From Fictibacillus fluitans (lineage in GTDB: Bacteria; Bacillota; Bacilli; Bacillales; Fictibacillaceae), in assembly GCF_030418125.1 (NCBI RefSeq), contig NZ_JAUHTR010000004.1, forward strand, positions 186,001 to 250,000: a DNA stretch of 64,000 nucleotides, written 5' to 3'. A program made the translations under genes and the position numbers. The notes below the pieces were generated by a model. The model did no database searches. It saw nothing but the letters and a program-made list of their open reading frames with translations, and was not told the DNA's origin. This document shows, one piece after another, positions 17,324 through 24,942 of this stretch. Position 1 is the stretch's first letter. Every line of letters starts with the position of its first letter.

Positions 17324-17725
17324 ATGCGCAATGGCCCGGTTTTATTGTTTGACGGTGTGTGCAACTTCTGCAACAGCATCGTTAACTTTTTAATCAGACA
17401 GGATAAAAAGGGGAGCATATCGTATGGTTCATTGCAGTCAGAGGGCGGGCAGCAAATTCTGCACCAATTCCATCTTCCTGCCGAAAATTTCGAAAGCGTC
17501 GTTTATATAAAAAACGGACAATCCTACCAAAAGTCAGATGCCGCCCTGGAGATTGCAAAAGACCTCGGAGGACTGTGGAAGTTAGCAGTTCTTGCGAAGA
17601 TCATCCCGTGCCGTGTCCGTGATGCGCTTTACGAATGGATCGCCAGGAACCGGTATAAATGGTTCGGAAAAAAAGACCAGTGCATGATTCCTTCACCTGA
17701 GGTGCGCCAGCGGTTTATCGATTAA
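17324..17725 (+). CDS. DCC-family thiol-disulfide oxidoreductase (DUF393)
   Basis: This 133-residue protein opens with the family's DGVCNFC motif (residues 10-16), a two-Cys redox site on a thioredoxin-like core. It continues with the usual VNFLIRQDKKG and DALYEWIARNRYKWFGK segments. The biological partner of bacterial DCC proteins is generally unknown. It sits 16 bases downstream of the VOC gene with a GGAAGGGGGG site, and a bidirectional terminator follows. Confidence 0.9.
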   Translation: MRNGPVLLFDGVCNFCNSIVNFLIRQDKKGSISYGSLQSEGGQQILHQFHLPAENFESVVYIKNGQSYQKSDAALEIAKDLGGLWKLAVLAKIIPCRVRDALYEWIARNRYKWFGKKDQCMIPSPEVRQRFID

Positions 17726-17726
17726 A

Positions 17727-17755
17727 AAAGCTGCCCCAAACAAAGGGACAGCTTT
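17727..17755. terminator. Bidirectional terminator
   Basis: AAAGCTGCCCC pairs with GGGACAGCTTT between the convergent DCC gene and the Spo0E-like gene. Confidence 0.75.
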
Positions 17756-17915
17756 AAGCGCATTTGTGAAGTTCGTTTAGTTTTTGGTCTAGCAGCTGGC
17801 TTAACTGTACAAGCAGCGGGTCTGCGAGGCTGGTTACCTTGGTGCTCATGACGTACATCGTTAAGCGGATGGCATCGATCTCAAGTTTTAACGTAACCGT
17901 GTTTTGCTGAGTCAT
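17754..17915 (-). CDS. Spo0E-family aspartyl-phosphate phosphatase
   Basis: This protein of about 53 residues fits the Spo0E-like pattern: a first helix IDAIRLTMYVM, a loop with the LADP turn, and the signature helix LVQLSQLLDQKLNELHK containing the SQxLD motif. Family members dephosphorylate Spo0A~P and delay sporulation. An in-frame start at 17957 exists, but GGGGG lies seven bases before the ATG at 17915, so that start is preferred; 17921 is the alternative. It is a lone gene on the minus strand. Confidence 0.8.
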   Translation of the reverse strand: MTQQNTVTLKLEIDAIRLTMYVMSTKVTSLADPLLVQLSQLLDQKLNELHKCA

Positions 17916-18215
17916 ATCCATTCCCCCTATACAGAAAAATGTTTTATAACTGCACACCCCAAGTATGTATCACTATATATTACCATTTTATACTAGATAT
18001 AGAATGATGTCTATTTAATTTTCACAATATATAGTATATTTTTATGCTTTTTTCATAGTTTTTACGTAAAAATTCACGGTTTGATAGCTTTTGTAAAAAA
18101 ATGTATGGTAATTCCTCGGGAAATACGCAATTTTTTATAAAAGCTAGATAAATAAACAAGCCTCTTTTCCATTCCGGAATATACTGTCAATAGCTATCGG
18201 AAAGGAGTGGTTGGA
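17916..18215. other. AT-rich intergenic region without a visible gene
   Basis: About 300 bases of AT-rich DNA separate the divergent Spo0E-like and CHRD genes. It should hold both promoters, but I see no strong -35/-10 pair, operator or structured RNA. Confidence 0.5.
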
Positions 18216-18629
18216 TTGTTGTTAAAACATTTTTTATGCAGGCTAAAGGGCGACAATGAAGTTTCGCCTGTTCATACCCGGGCAACCGGCACTACCGAAT
18301 TTGTCCTAAGCTCCAACGGCAATAAACTGCATTACCGGATTCAAATCAGCAATGTTAGAAAGCTGACCCAGGTGCGTATTCATATTGGGCCGGCTGGAAA
18401 AAATGGTCCAGTGGCTGCGTACTTATTTGGATATATCAAGCCGGGAATCAGCATCAATACCGGAATTGTCACAGGCAATATCACAAGCAAGGATTTAATT
18501 GGGCCACTTCAAGGTATGCCATTATCCAAACTTATTGAAGAGATCAACGCGGGAAACGCATATGTGAATGTATATTCCGAATTCTGCACTGGCGGGGAGC
18601 TGCGCGGCCAGATTGATCCAATTAAATAA
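18216..18629 (+). CDS. CHRD-domain protein
   Basis: This protein of about 137 residues is almost entirely one CHRD domain (first described in chordin): LKGDNEVSPVHTRATGTTEFVLS near the start and FCTGGELRGQI at the end, with YRIQISNV, VRIHIGPAGKNGPV and VNVYSE strands between. The likely start is TTG at 18216 (or 18219), eight bases after AAAGGAG; the GTG at 18207 overlaps that site. There is no signal peptide, so it is probably cytoplasmic or spore-associated. The function of bacterial CHRD proteins is not established. Confidence 0.85.
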   Translation: MLLKHFLCRLKGDNEVSPVHTRATGTTEFVLSSNGNKLHYRIQISNVRKLTQVRIHIGPAGKNGPVAAYLFGYIKPGISINTGIVTGNITSKDLIGPLQGMPLSKLIEEINAGNAYVNVYSEFCTGGELRGQIDPIK

Positions 18630-18756
18630 AAATATCAACGGCGTAGCTACACTCGGCTAGGCTGTTTTATTTTTCCATATTTAGATTTTGTACATGATCT
18701 TATGTATAATAAACACCATGATAAGTTATAGTGACGGTGTGAAAGGAGCTGTTTCG

Positions 18757-19035
18757 ATGGATCCCCGTTTTAAAGTATCCAATCGTGAAGCACTCATGGG
18801 CATTGGCCTTGCAGTTCTGAATTTTATCTGGTGGTACGCGTTTGCCTATGGACTGGGAGGAAAGCCCGTTAAAGAATATCAGTACATATGGGGATTGCCT
18901 GCATGGTTTTTCTACAGCTGTGTGGCCGGTTTCGTGGTCTTTTCCATTCTTGTATACGTTATGGTAAAGGTTTTCTTTAAAGAGGTTCCTTTTGAAGAAG
19001 ATCACTTTCAAGAGACAAAGGGGGAGGAAAAATGA
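18757..19035 (+). CDS. YhdT-family small membrane protein, PanF-associated (DUF997)
   Basis: This 92-residue protein has two membrane helices (about 14-34 and 48-72) and a charged C-terminal tail. The NFIWWYAFAYGLG and IWGLPAWFFYSC motifs are typical of the YhdT family that regularly precedes the pantothenate symporter panF. The ATG at 18757 has AAAGGAG eight bases upstream. It overlaps panF by four bases (ATGA), so the products are probably made in a fixed ratio. Its role is unknown; an accessory subunit is inferred from context. Confidence 0.9.
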   Translation: MDPRFKVSNREALMGIGLAVLNFIWWYAFAYGLGGKPVKEYQYIWGLPAWFFYSCVAGFVVFSILVYVMVKVFFKEVPFEEDHFQETKGEEK

Positions 19036-20486
19036 GCTGGGATGTACTCCTCCCCTTGCTTGGGTTTTTGCTGCTCATGTTTTTGGCAGGAATTTATACC
19101 GCACGCCAGGTGAATGAAGGCCCTGGATTTCTTAAGGATTACTTTTTAGGAGGCCGCCAATTGGGCGGATTTGTTCTGGCGCTGACGATGGTCGCTACCT
19201 ATGGAAGTGCCAGCAGCTTTATCGGCGGGCCGGGCATCGCATACAATATGGGCCTTGGCTGGGTGCTTCTTTCCATGGCCCAGCTGGTTACGGGGTATTT
19301 TACCCTTGCTGTTCTCGGTAAGAAGTTTGCGATTGTGGCCCGCAAAATCGATGCGGTCACTCTGATCGACTTTTTGAAAGCCCGCTATGAAAATAAATGG
19401 GTGGTGATTTTTGCCGCTGCAAGCATCAGCATCTTTTTATTTTCAGCGACTGCTGCGCAGTGGGTAGGCGGCGGCCGGCTGATTGAATCATTTACAGGTG
19501 TATCCTATCCAACAGCTTTAATTATCTTTTCGTTCTCGGTTCTTGTATATGTGGTTGCCGGGGGATTCAGGGCTGTCGTAATTACCGATACGCTGATGGG
19601 GATCGTTATGTTCATCGGGACATTGATCATTCTTGCGGCAACGATTATGGCCGGCGGTGGTGTTCCGCATATTATTTCAACGCTTTCAGCTGAGAACCCG
19701 AATTTAATAACGCCGTTTGGAGCTGACCGATCGTTAACGCCACTGTACGTTTCTTCCTTCTGGCTTCTGGTCGGGGTCGGAGTTGTCGGACTGCCGCAAA
19801 TCACGGTCAGGGCAATGTCCTACCGGAATTCGAAAGCGATGCATCAGGCCATGATCATTGGCACGTTCGTCGTAGGATTTATTATGCTCGGCATGCATTT
19901 GACGGGGGTATTCGCACGCGTTGTCATCCCAGGTATTAAGGTTGGCGACACAGTCATGCCGCTTCTGGCATTGAAAGTCCTGCCCGGGTGGCTCGCGGGC
20001 GTTGTGCTGGCGGCACCGCTCGCGGCAGTTATGTCCACGGTGAATTCGATTCTGTTGATCGTCAGTTCTTCCATCGTGAAGGATGTATATATCAATTACA
20101 TTAAACCGGATGCCAGCCAGCAATCCGTAAAGCGTCTCAGTTTTTCCGTGACGACCATTATCGGAGTGCTTGTCTTTTTGATGGCCCTTCATCCGCCTGA
20201 TCTTCTGATTTGGCTGAACCTGTTTTCATTCGGAGGACTCGAAGCGGCCTTTATCTGGCCTGTGGTTCTTGGACTTTATTGGAAAAAAGGAAATGCCGCC
20301 GGTGCCGGTGGATCGATTGTCGGCGGTGTTGTGTCCTACATTCTTCTCGACCAGCTTGCTCCCAACTTGTGGGGAATGCATACGGTCGTTTTGCCGGTGG
20401 CAATATCACTGGCTGCCTATATCGTGCTTAGTCTGCTGTTCCAGAAAAATACGGAAAACGAGCTTTCCAGGCAAAATATTATCTAG
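19032..20486 (+). CDS. panF: Sodium/pantothenate symporter
   Basis: This 484-residue sodium:solute symporter family permease with about 13 membrane helices takes up pantothenate (vitamin B5) with sodium. The SSS-type core includes DYFLGGRQLGGFVLALTMVATYGSASSFIGGPG near the start and GVVGLPQITVRAMSYRNSKAM in the middle. The YhdT-like gene directly upstream is the normal neighbour of panF and strengthens the assignment over other SSS members. A terminator follows. Confidence 0.93.
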   Translation: MSWDVLLPLLGFLLLMFLAGIYTARQVNEGPGFLKDYFLGGRQLGGFVLALTMVATYGSASSFIGGPGIAYNMGLGWVLLSMAQLVTGYFTLAVLGKKFAIVARKIDAVTLIDFLKARYENKWVVIFAAASISIFLFSATAAQWVGGGRLIESFTGVSYPTALIIFSFSVLVYVVAGGFRAVVITDTLMGIVMFIGTLIILAATIMAGGGVPHIISTLSAENPNLITPFGADRSLTPLYVSSFWLLVGVGVVGLPQITVRAMSYRNSKAMHQAMIIGTFVVGFIMLGMHLTGVFARVVIPGIKVGDTVMPLLALKVLPGWLAGVVLAAPLAAVMSTVNSILLIVSSSIVKDVYINYIKPDASQQSVKRLSFSVTTIIGVLVFLMALHPPDLLIWLNLFSFGGLEAAFIWPVVLGLYWKKGNAAGAGGSIVGGVVSYILLDQLAPNLWGMHTVVLPVAISLAAYIVLSLLFQKNTENELSRQNII

Positions 20487-20495
20487 TTTTTGTTG

Positions 20496-20525
20496 GCAGT
20501 GCCTCAGAGAGGTACTGCTTTTTTT
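20496..20525 (+). terminator. Terminator after panF
   Basis: GCAGTGCC (20496-20503) pairs with GGTACTGC (20511-20518), followed by seven T. Confidence 0.8.
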
Positions 20526-20532
20526 CTCGATA

Positions 20533-20668
20533 TTTATGAAAATGACGTGATATGCAACTATTCTTTGTCGAACCGCAATTAAATCGTGTCGAACCGCAAG
20601 TAAATCACAGGAAAGCGCAACTATTTCATGTCGAACCGCAAGTATTTGCCCCCATACCGCAAGTAAAT
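20533..20668. repeat. 21-bp periodic intergenic array A
   Basis: The core GCAA recurs at 20554, 20575, 20596, 20617, 20638 and 20659, exactly every 21 bases. Units read roughly GTCGAACCGCAA(G/C)TAAATC. A leader TTATGAAAATGACGTGATAT precedes it, identical to that of the second array near 33.2 kb. TGTCGAA occurs at 20566-20572, 20587-20593 and 20629-20635. Repeats and spacers are too short for a CRISPR. It lies between the panF terminator and the M23 gene. Confidence 0.85.
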
Positions 20669-20754
20669 GTTTTTTACACCTTTTCCCATTAGTATTTTCG
20701 CTGCTTTCCAGCAAGCTAATAGATATATCATGTTAGCTTTCGGGAGGTTTTCCA

Positions 20755-21264
20755 TTGAATCGTTACAAAATCCTTTTAATCGTTGGTATGTTCTTGATCA
20801 GCATAGTGGTGCTGGTGGACCGTCCGTTTGAAAAAGCGGCGGCATCCCCGGTTTTCCAGATCCCTTTTCCGCCGGGACAAGCGTGGATCGGCCAGACACG
20901 GATGAACCATAATCCCCAGAATGCGGTGGATTTGAATCGCCTTTATGACGAAGGGGACGAGGTGATTGCGTCGGCACCTGGAAAAGTCGTAAAAGTCAGG
21001 AACCTCGGAAATCGAAGCTACGGAAAGTATGTTGTGATTTCGCACGGCGGCAGGTGGGAGACGCTCTATGCCCATTTGAGCAACGTCCAGGTTAAGATCG
21101 GGCAGCAGGTAAGAAGAGGCGAGAGAATAGGAGCCGTGGGGAGCAGCGGGGCAAGCACAGGGGCGCATCTTCATTACGAACAGCGGTACAACGGCAAAGC
21201 CCAGCAGATCAGGTGGAAGGGACGCAGCATCTTTTACTGGGGAAGCAGGACGTACCGAAGCTAA
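20755..21264 (+). CDS. Secreted or membrane-anchored M23 family peptidase
   Basis: This 169-residue protein has an N-terminal membrane helix or signal (about 5-22) followed by a LytM/M23 fold: DEVIASAPGKVVKVR, GKYVVISHGGRWETLYAHLS and GRGE-type turns ending GASTGAHLHYEQR. The second metal motif HLHYE is intact. The first is unusual, because the Asp of AVDL has no His four residues before it; the nearest His is seven residues upstream. It would cut peptidoglycan cross-links. The start is TTG at 20755 with GGGAGG upstream. Confidence 0.85.
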   Translation: MNRYKILLIVGMFLISIVVLVDRPFEKAAASPVFQIPFPPGQAWIGQTRMNHNPQNAVDLNRLYDEGDEVIASAPGKVVKVRNLGNRSYGKYVVISHGGRWETLYAHLSNVQVKIGQQVRRGERIGAVGSSGASTGAHLHYEQRYNGKAQQIRWKGRSIFYWGSRTYRS

Positions 21265-21405
21265 AGAAATATTCCTTGTTAAGCAAAATTTTTGAAATTT
21301 TGCCACAAAAGATTCTGTTGTTCACGGTTTCACTATCTTATGGTAATAAGGTAAAATAGAAGCTGTATCTTTTGTATTGGATGAAAACAATGAGGGGATG
21401 TTGGT

Positions 21406-22362
21406 ATGTACGCGGAACCAATTTTTTTGCAGCCTGTATTCAAAGACCGGATTTGGGGAGGAACGAAGCTGAGAGATGTTTTCGGCTATGATATTCCATC
21501 AGAAACTACTGGGGAGTGCTGGGGAATTTCAGCCCATCCAAACGGTCCAAGCACGATACTTAATGGTCCGCTTCAAGGGATGACACTTGACGAAGCATGG
21601 CAAAAGCACAGAGGGCTTTTTGCGGGACAGGAAGGAAACGACTTTCCATTGCTTGTTAAAATCCTGGATGCCAAGACCAATCTGTCTGTTCAGGTTCACC
21701 CTGATGATGACTATGCCCAACAGGAAGAGGACGAACCATTTGGAAAAACCGAATGCTGGTATGTTATAGATTGCGAGGAGGGTGCTGAACTCGTATACGG
21801 ACACCATGCGAAGTCAAAAAGTGAATTTCAGCGCATGGTTGATGACGGAGAATGGGACAAGCTTCTCCGTAAAGTGAAAATTCAGCCCGGGGATTTTGTG
21901 TATGTTCCAAACGGCACCATTCATGCGATTGGTGCGGGGACGATGATCCTGGAAACTCAGCAGAGCTCGGACGTTACGTACCGTGTCTACGATTATGACC
22001 GCAAGGATGATCAGGGCAATACGAGGGAGCTTCATATTAAGCAGTCCATTGAGGTTGCGATGATTCCTCACCAGGATGCCGATTTTCAGCCGGTTGAACA
22101 TAAACAGGACGGCTTGGAAATTCAGAAGCTGATCAAGGAATCCTATTTTACCGTCTACCACTGGAACCTGAACGGAAAAGCAGAAAACCTGGAAAACTCC
22201 ATGTATCTTCTGGTGAGCGTTCTTGACGGTGAAGGCGAAATTGAAACGCAAAGCGGTGCGTCATCATTCAAAAAGGGAGATCATTTCATTATCCCGTCCA
22301 CGGTAAAGAAGTTTTCTTTAACTGGAAAGGCATCCTTCATTGCCTCACACAGCACCAAATAA
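21406..22362 (+). CDS. manA: Mannose-6-phosphate isomerase, class I
   Basis: This 318-residue zinc cupin enzyme interconverts mannose-6-phosphate and fructose-6-phosphate. It has the short Bacillus-type length. Zinc ligands fall in SVQVHPDD, KTECWYV and VPNGTIHAIG; the C-terminal cupin half ends with the usual HFIIPS strand. It lies upstream of a ROK fructokinase with a terminator between, so the pair would bring mannose and fructose into glycolysis. Confidence 0.96.
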   Translation: MYAEPIFLQPVFKDRIWGGTKLRDVFGYDIPSETTGECWGISAHPNGPSTILNGPLQGMTLDEAWQKHRGLFAGQEGNDFPLLVKILDAKTNLSVQVHPDDDYAQQEEDEPFGKTECWYVIDCEEGAELVYGHHAKSKSEFQRMVDDGEWDKLLRKVKIQPGDFVYVPNGTIHAIGAGTMILETQQSSDVTYRVYDYDRKDDQGNTRELHIKQSIEVAMIPHQDADFQPVEHKQDGLEIQKLIKESYFTVYHWNLNGKAENLENSMYLLVSVLDGEGEIETQSGASSFKKGDHFIIPSTVKKFSLTGKASFIASHSTK

Positions 22363-22365
22363 ATG

Positions 22366-22399
22366 ATGCAGTCTCTTTTAGGGGGACTGCATTTTTTTT
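22366..22399 (+). terminator. Terminator after manA
   Basis: ATGCAGTCTC pairs with GGGACTGCAT, followed by eight T. Confidence 0.85.
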
Positions 22400-22479
22400 A
22401 TTGTGAAAAAGTACCATTGGCAGGCGGCGAATATGGTACATTAAACAAGAAAAGAACTGAATGCGAGGAGGAACTTGGC

Positions 22480-23355
22480 GTGAAGCTTGGGGCAATAGAA
22501 GCAGGAGGAACAAAATTTATTTGCGGCATTGGAGATGAGGACGGTCAGGTACTGGAGCGGATCAGTATACCGACGACTACACCGGATGAAACGATCGGAC
22601 AGGTAGTGGAGTTTTTCCGCGGCAAAGAAATCAGCGCAATGGGAATCGGTTCGTTTGGACCTGTGGATTTGGATAAAAACAGCGACACATACGGATATAT
22701 TACGAGCACGCCAAAGCCGCACTGGGCGCAGTGCAACCTGGTGGGAGAAATCCAAAAGCACATTCATGTGCCGGTTGCTTTTGATACAGATGTAAATGCT
22801 GCCGCGCTCGGGGAAATGGAATGGGGAGCGGCGAAAGGGCTTGAGAGCTGTATCTATATGACAGTCGGAACAGGAATCGGCGTAGGAGCGATCACCGAAG
22901 GCAAATTGCTGCATGGCTTAACGCATCCGGAAATGGGCCATATTCTTGTCAGACGCCATCCCCAGGACAGCTTTGAAGGAAACTGCCCGTACCATAAAGA
23001 CTGCCTTGAGGGCATGGCAGCCGGCCCGGCACTAGAAAAGCGCTGGGGGCAGAAGGGGATTGAGCTTGCAGACAAACCCGAAGTCTGGGAAATGCAGGCG
23101 TACTATCTGGCTCAGGCTCTGGTCAATTATATTCTCATCCTGTCACCGAAAAAAATGGTGATTGGCGGAGGGGTCATGAAACAGGAACACCTTTTCCCGA
23201 TGGTACGCAGGCAGGTGCTCAGCCAGCTGAACGGCTATGTGCAGCACAGCCAGCTGACTGAAGAAAACATCGCGAATTACATTGTCCCTCCGGGTCTTGG
23301 AGACAATGCAGGCCTGTGCGGTGCACTGGCTCTTGCCAAAACGCTCAAACACTAA
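22480..23355 (+). CDS. ROK-family fructokinase
   Basis: This 291-residue sugar kinase without a DNA-binding domain starts with the ATP loop IEAGGTKF. It has the GIGSFGPVDLD segment, the sugar site HPEMGHI and the zinc cluster CPYHKDC, all typical of Bacillus ScrK/GmuE fructokinases. It would phosphorylate fructose (possibly mannose) for glycolysis. The start is GTG at 22480 with GAGGAGG upstream; the longer frame from 22363 runs through the manA terminator and is rejected. Confidence 0.93.
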   Translation: MKLGAIEAGGTKFICGIGDEDGQVLERISIPTTTPDETIGQVVEFFRGKEISAMGIGSFGPVDLDKNSDTYGYITSTPKPHWAQCNLVGEIQKHIHVPVAFDTDVNAAALGEMEWGAAKGLESCIYMTVGTGIGVGAITEGKLLHGLTHPEMGHILVRRHPQDSFEGNCPYHKDCLEGMAAGPALEKRWGQKGIELADKPEVWEMQAYYLAQALVNYILILSPKKMVIGGGVMKQEHLFPMVRRQVLSQLNGYVQHSQLTEENIANYIVPPGLGDNAGLCGALALAKTLKH

Positions 23356-23364
23356 AAAATTATT

Positions 23365-23416
23365 GGGGCTGTCCGGGAAGTCAATTTTACTGACTTTCTG
23401 GCCAGCCCCTTTTTTT
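23365..23416. terminator. Long terminator between fructokinase and yvrJ
   Basis: GGGGCTG-TCC...GGCCAGCCCC with an inner GAAGTCA/TGACTTTC stem is followed by seven T on the plus strand. It separates convergent genes. Confidence 0.8.
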
Positions 23417-23423
23417 GATTTTG

Positions 23424-23561
23424 CTATCGTTGGATCCGTTCGGCCAGCGACAGGATCGAGTGGTTCAATGTATCGAGTTTGCCTTCGATGCGGTGCAGCA
23501 GATACAGCGTTACCACAACCGGAAAGCCGACATCGCTTACAAAAGAGAGCCATGTTTCCAT
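23424..23561 (-). CDS. yvrJ: YvrJ-family small membrane protein (45 aa)
   Basis: The gene starts ATG at 23561 with AAAGGAGG upstream and ends TAG at 23424. The 45-residue product has one membrane helix (about 8-23, DVGFPVVVTLYLL), then HRIEGKLDTLNHSILSLAERI, the invariant tail of YvrJ proteins. The layout of a short helix followed by a charged amphipathic segment resembles holin-like BhlA/UviB proteins; that resemblance is my inference. It is the last gene of a minus-strand set with DUF2922 and DUF1659, after an internal terminator. Confidence 0.88.
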   Translation of the reverse strand: METWLSFVSDVGFPVVVTLYLLHRIEGKLDTLNHSILSLAERIQR

Positions 23562-23580
23562 TTTCGCTTCCTCCTTTATA

Positions 23581-23618
23581 AAAAGGGCTGCTGACAAATG
23601 AAGGTCAACAGCCCTTTT
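23581..23618 (-). terminator. Terminator or attenuator between DUF2922 gene and yvrJ
   Basis: AAAAGGGCTG pairs with CAGCCCTTTT, with an inner TTGAC/GTCA stem. On the minus strand it runs into TTTTTAT and then the yvrJ ribosome site, so it probably lowers yvrJ expression relative to the upstream genes. Confidence 0.7.
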
Positions 23619-23633
23619 GGATGTTATTTTTTA

Positions 23634-23852
23634 TTACAGAAGGACAATGTCACTGCTGGAGCGCTCTGTGATGCGTGCTCCTTTTTTGCTTACAAAATCA
23701 CCGCCTGAGGAAATAAAGATGTTCTGGGCGATTACAGCGTCCATTGCCGCTTTAACCGCTGCTGCGTTCACCGGTTCTGCCGGAGCATCAAGGGAGATGG
23801 TGACCGTTTTGTCCTGCTCATTAATAAACTGCAGTTCCAACGTTTTTGCCAT
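23634..23852 (-). CDS. DUF2922 family protein (72 aa)
   Basis: This small soluble protein matches DUF2922: it opens AKTLELQFINEQDKTVTISLDAPAEPV, continues VKAAMDAVIAQNIF and ends GGDFVSKKGARITERSSSDIVLL. It has no signal or membrane segment. The ATG has an AAAGGAGG site. It is encoded between the DUF1659 and yvrJ genes, the order common in Firmicutes. Function is unknown. Confidence 0.9.
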   Translation of the reverse strand: MAKTLELQFINEQDKTVTISLDAPAEPVNAAAVKAAMDAVIAQNIFISSGGDFVSKKGARITERSSSDIVLL

Positions 23853-23893
23853 GGGTAGGGACCTCCTTTCGTTTTAAATTTTGGCATTGTGGA

Positions 23894-24109
23894 TTAGGCA
23901 TAGATGCTGTAGGAATCGTTGCGCTCCACCGAGAGCAAAGACAGCTGCTGCAGAGGAGCGAGCGCATTGGCTACCGCATAAAGCTGTTCAGCGGTTGCGC
24001 CTGTTTTTACATTGGAGAAATTTTTGTTTTTGTAAATCTGCTTGTCGCCATCCATTCCTCCGTCAAAAACCAATCGAAGCTGTGTATTCAGAATTGCTGT
24101 TGTGGCCAT
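23894..24109 (-). CDS. DUF1659 family protein (71 aa)
   Basis: This 71-residue protein has the DUF1659 pattern: an opening strand TQLRLVFDGGMDGDKQIYKNKNF, then NVKTGATAEQLYAVANALAPL and a closing strand. It was probably named only by domain in other genomes. The ATG at 24109 (MATTA) has AGGAGG seven to nine bases upstream; the GTG three codons earlier overlaps that site. It is first in the minus-strand set, divergent from the sigma factor. Confidence 0.9.
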   Translation of the reverse strand: MATTAILNTQLRLVFDGGMDGDKQIYKNKNFSNVKTGATAEQLYAVANALAPLQQLSLLSVERNDSYSIYA

Positions 24110-24118
24110 GTTGTTCAC

Positions 24119-24372
24119 CTCCTTTCACTATATAAGTAGGATTTTTCGTGTAAAAGGAGGCGTCCTGGCAAAAAAAAGATTCCTTTTTTATTTTTTCTTT
24201 GCCAGCAGGCGGTCATAACTCATGTTTCATGGAGTGAAAACGAGTTTTCAGGGGGCATTGATCCCTTTGTTTTCCGGTTTTGGCGAAATGACAAGTCCTT
24301 TATCAGCCAGTAGCTTTAAGGTACCGGCGGAATAAAAGCAAGGCACGTGTTTTGATAAGGGATTAATGGAAG
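24119..24372. promoter_or_regulatory. Divergent control region between DUF1659 and sigma-factor genes
   Basis: On the minus strand TTTACA (24154-24149), a 16-bp spacer and TATAGT (24132-24127) could drive the DUF1659 operon from a housekeeping promoter. A long hairpin (CTGGCAAA at 24165-24172 with TTTGCCAG at 24198-24205, extended by A/T pairing) separates the two directions. No clear promoter for the sigma factor is seen. Confidence 0.5.
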
Positions 24373-24867
24373 ATGCACATTCAGTTTGAAGAATTGGCTC
24401 GTCAGTTTGAGCCGCTGATCAAGTCGCAGATCAATGCACTGGGGGTGTACAGCCATTTTGATGAGTACTATCAGGCAGGTTTGATTGGCCTGTGGGAAGC
24501 AAGTCTGAGGTTTGAGGAGGGCAAGGGTGAATTTGCTCCCTTTGCCTATAGAACGGTGCGGGGAAGAATGCTGGAACAATTGAAAAAAGAAATGAAATTC
24601 AAGACCGTCCATGTCGGCTTCTCTTTGGAACTGGTGGAAACCATCCCCTATGAAGGCGGTGTTCTGCCTCTTGAACAGGAAGTATTGGATATCTATCTGT
24701 CTCACCTTACCGCAAAGCAGAAAATATGGGTGGTGAAGAAACTGTTTTATCAAATGAAAGAGACCGAAATTGCGGATGAGGAAGGGGTAAGCCTCACCGC
24801 CGTTAAATCCTGGAGGAGGCAGGCACTGGCAAAGCTCCGTATGCTGCAAGCAGAGAATATTTTTTAA
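24373..24867 (+). CDS. Small sigma-70 family RNA polymerase sigma factor
   Basis: This 164-residue two-domain sigma factor has region 2 at about 1-85 (FDEYYQAGLIGLWEASLRFE...FAPFAYRTVRGRMLEQLKKE) and region 4 at about 105-160 with a helix-turn-helix MKETEIADEEGVSLTAVKSWRRQALAKL. It is sized like alternative or ECF-like factors such as UviA/TcdR or SigO relatives. No anti-sigma gene is adjacent. It is divergent from the DUF1659-DUF2922-yvrJ set, which is its most obvious candidate target. AAGGG lies about 11 bases before the ATG. Confidence 0.88.
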   Translation: MHIQFEELARQFEPLIKSQINALGVYSHFDEYYQAGLIGLWEASLRFEEGKGEFAPFAYRTVRGRMLEQLKKEMKFKTVHVGFSLELVETIPYEGGVLPLEQEVLDIYLSHLTAKQKIWVVKKLFYQMKETEIADEEGVSLTAVKSWRRQALAKLRMLQAENIF

Positions 24868-24899
24868 TCTTGCCTGAGCCGAGAAAGAAAAAACCATGA

Positions 24900-24931
24900 A
24901 AAAAAGGGATGCGTCCACTGCATCCCTTTTT
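24900..24931. terminator. Bidirectional terminator after the sigma factor and MFS genes
   Basis: AAAAAGGGATGC pairs with GCATCCCTTTTT around a seven-base loop. Confidence 0.85.
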
Positions 24932-24942
24932 GGTTTCTATTA

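Noticed and set aside
20551-20668. 21-bp periodic repeats considered as a CRISPR array
   Set aside because: There is no repeat of 24-40 bases with unique spacers of similar length, units are imperfect and contiguous, and no cas genes are near.
22363-22479. N-terminal extension of the fructokinase frame
   Set aside because: It runs through the manA terminator; the GTG at 22480 has a proper ribosome site and gives the family-length protein.
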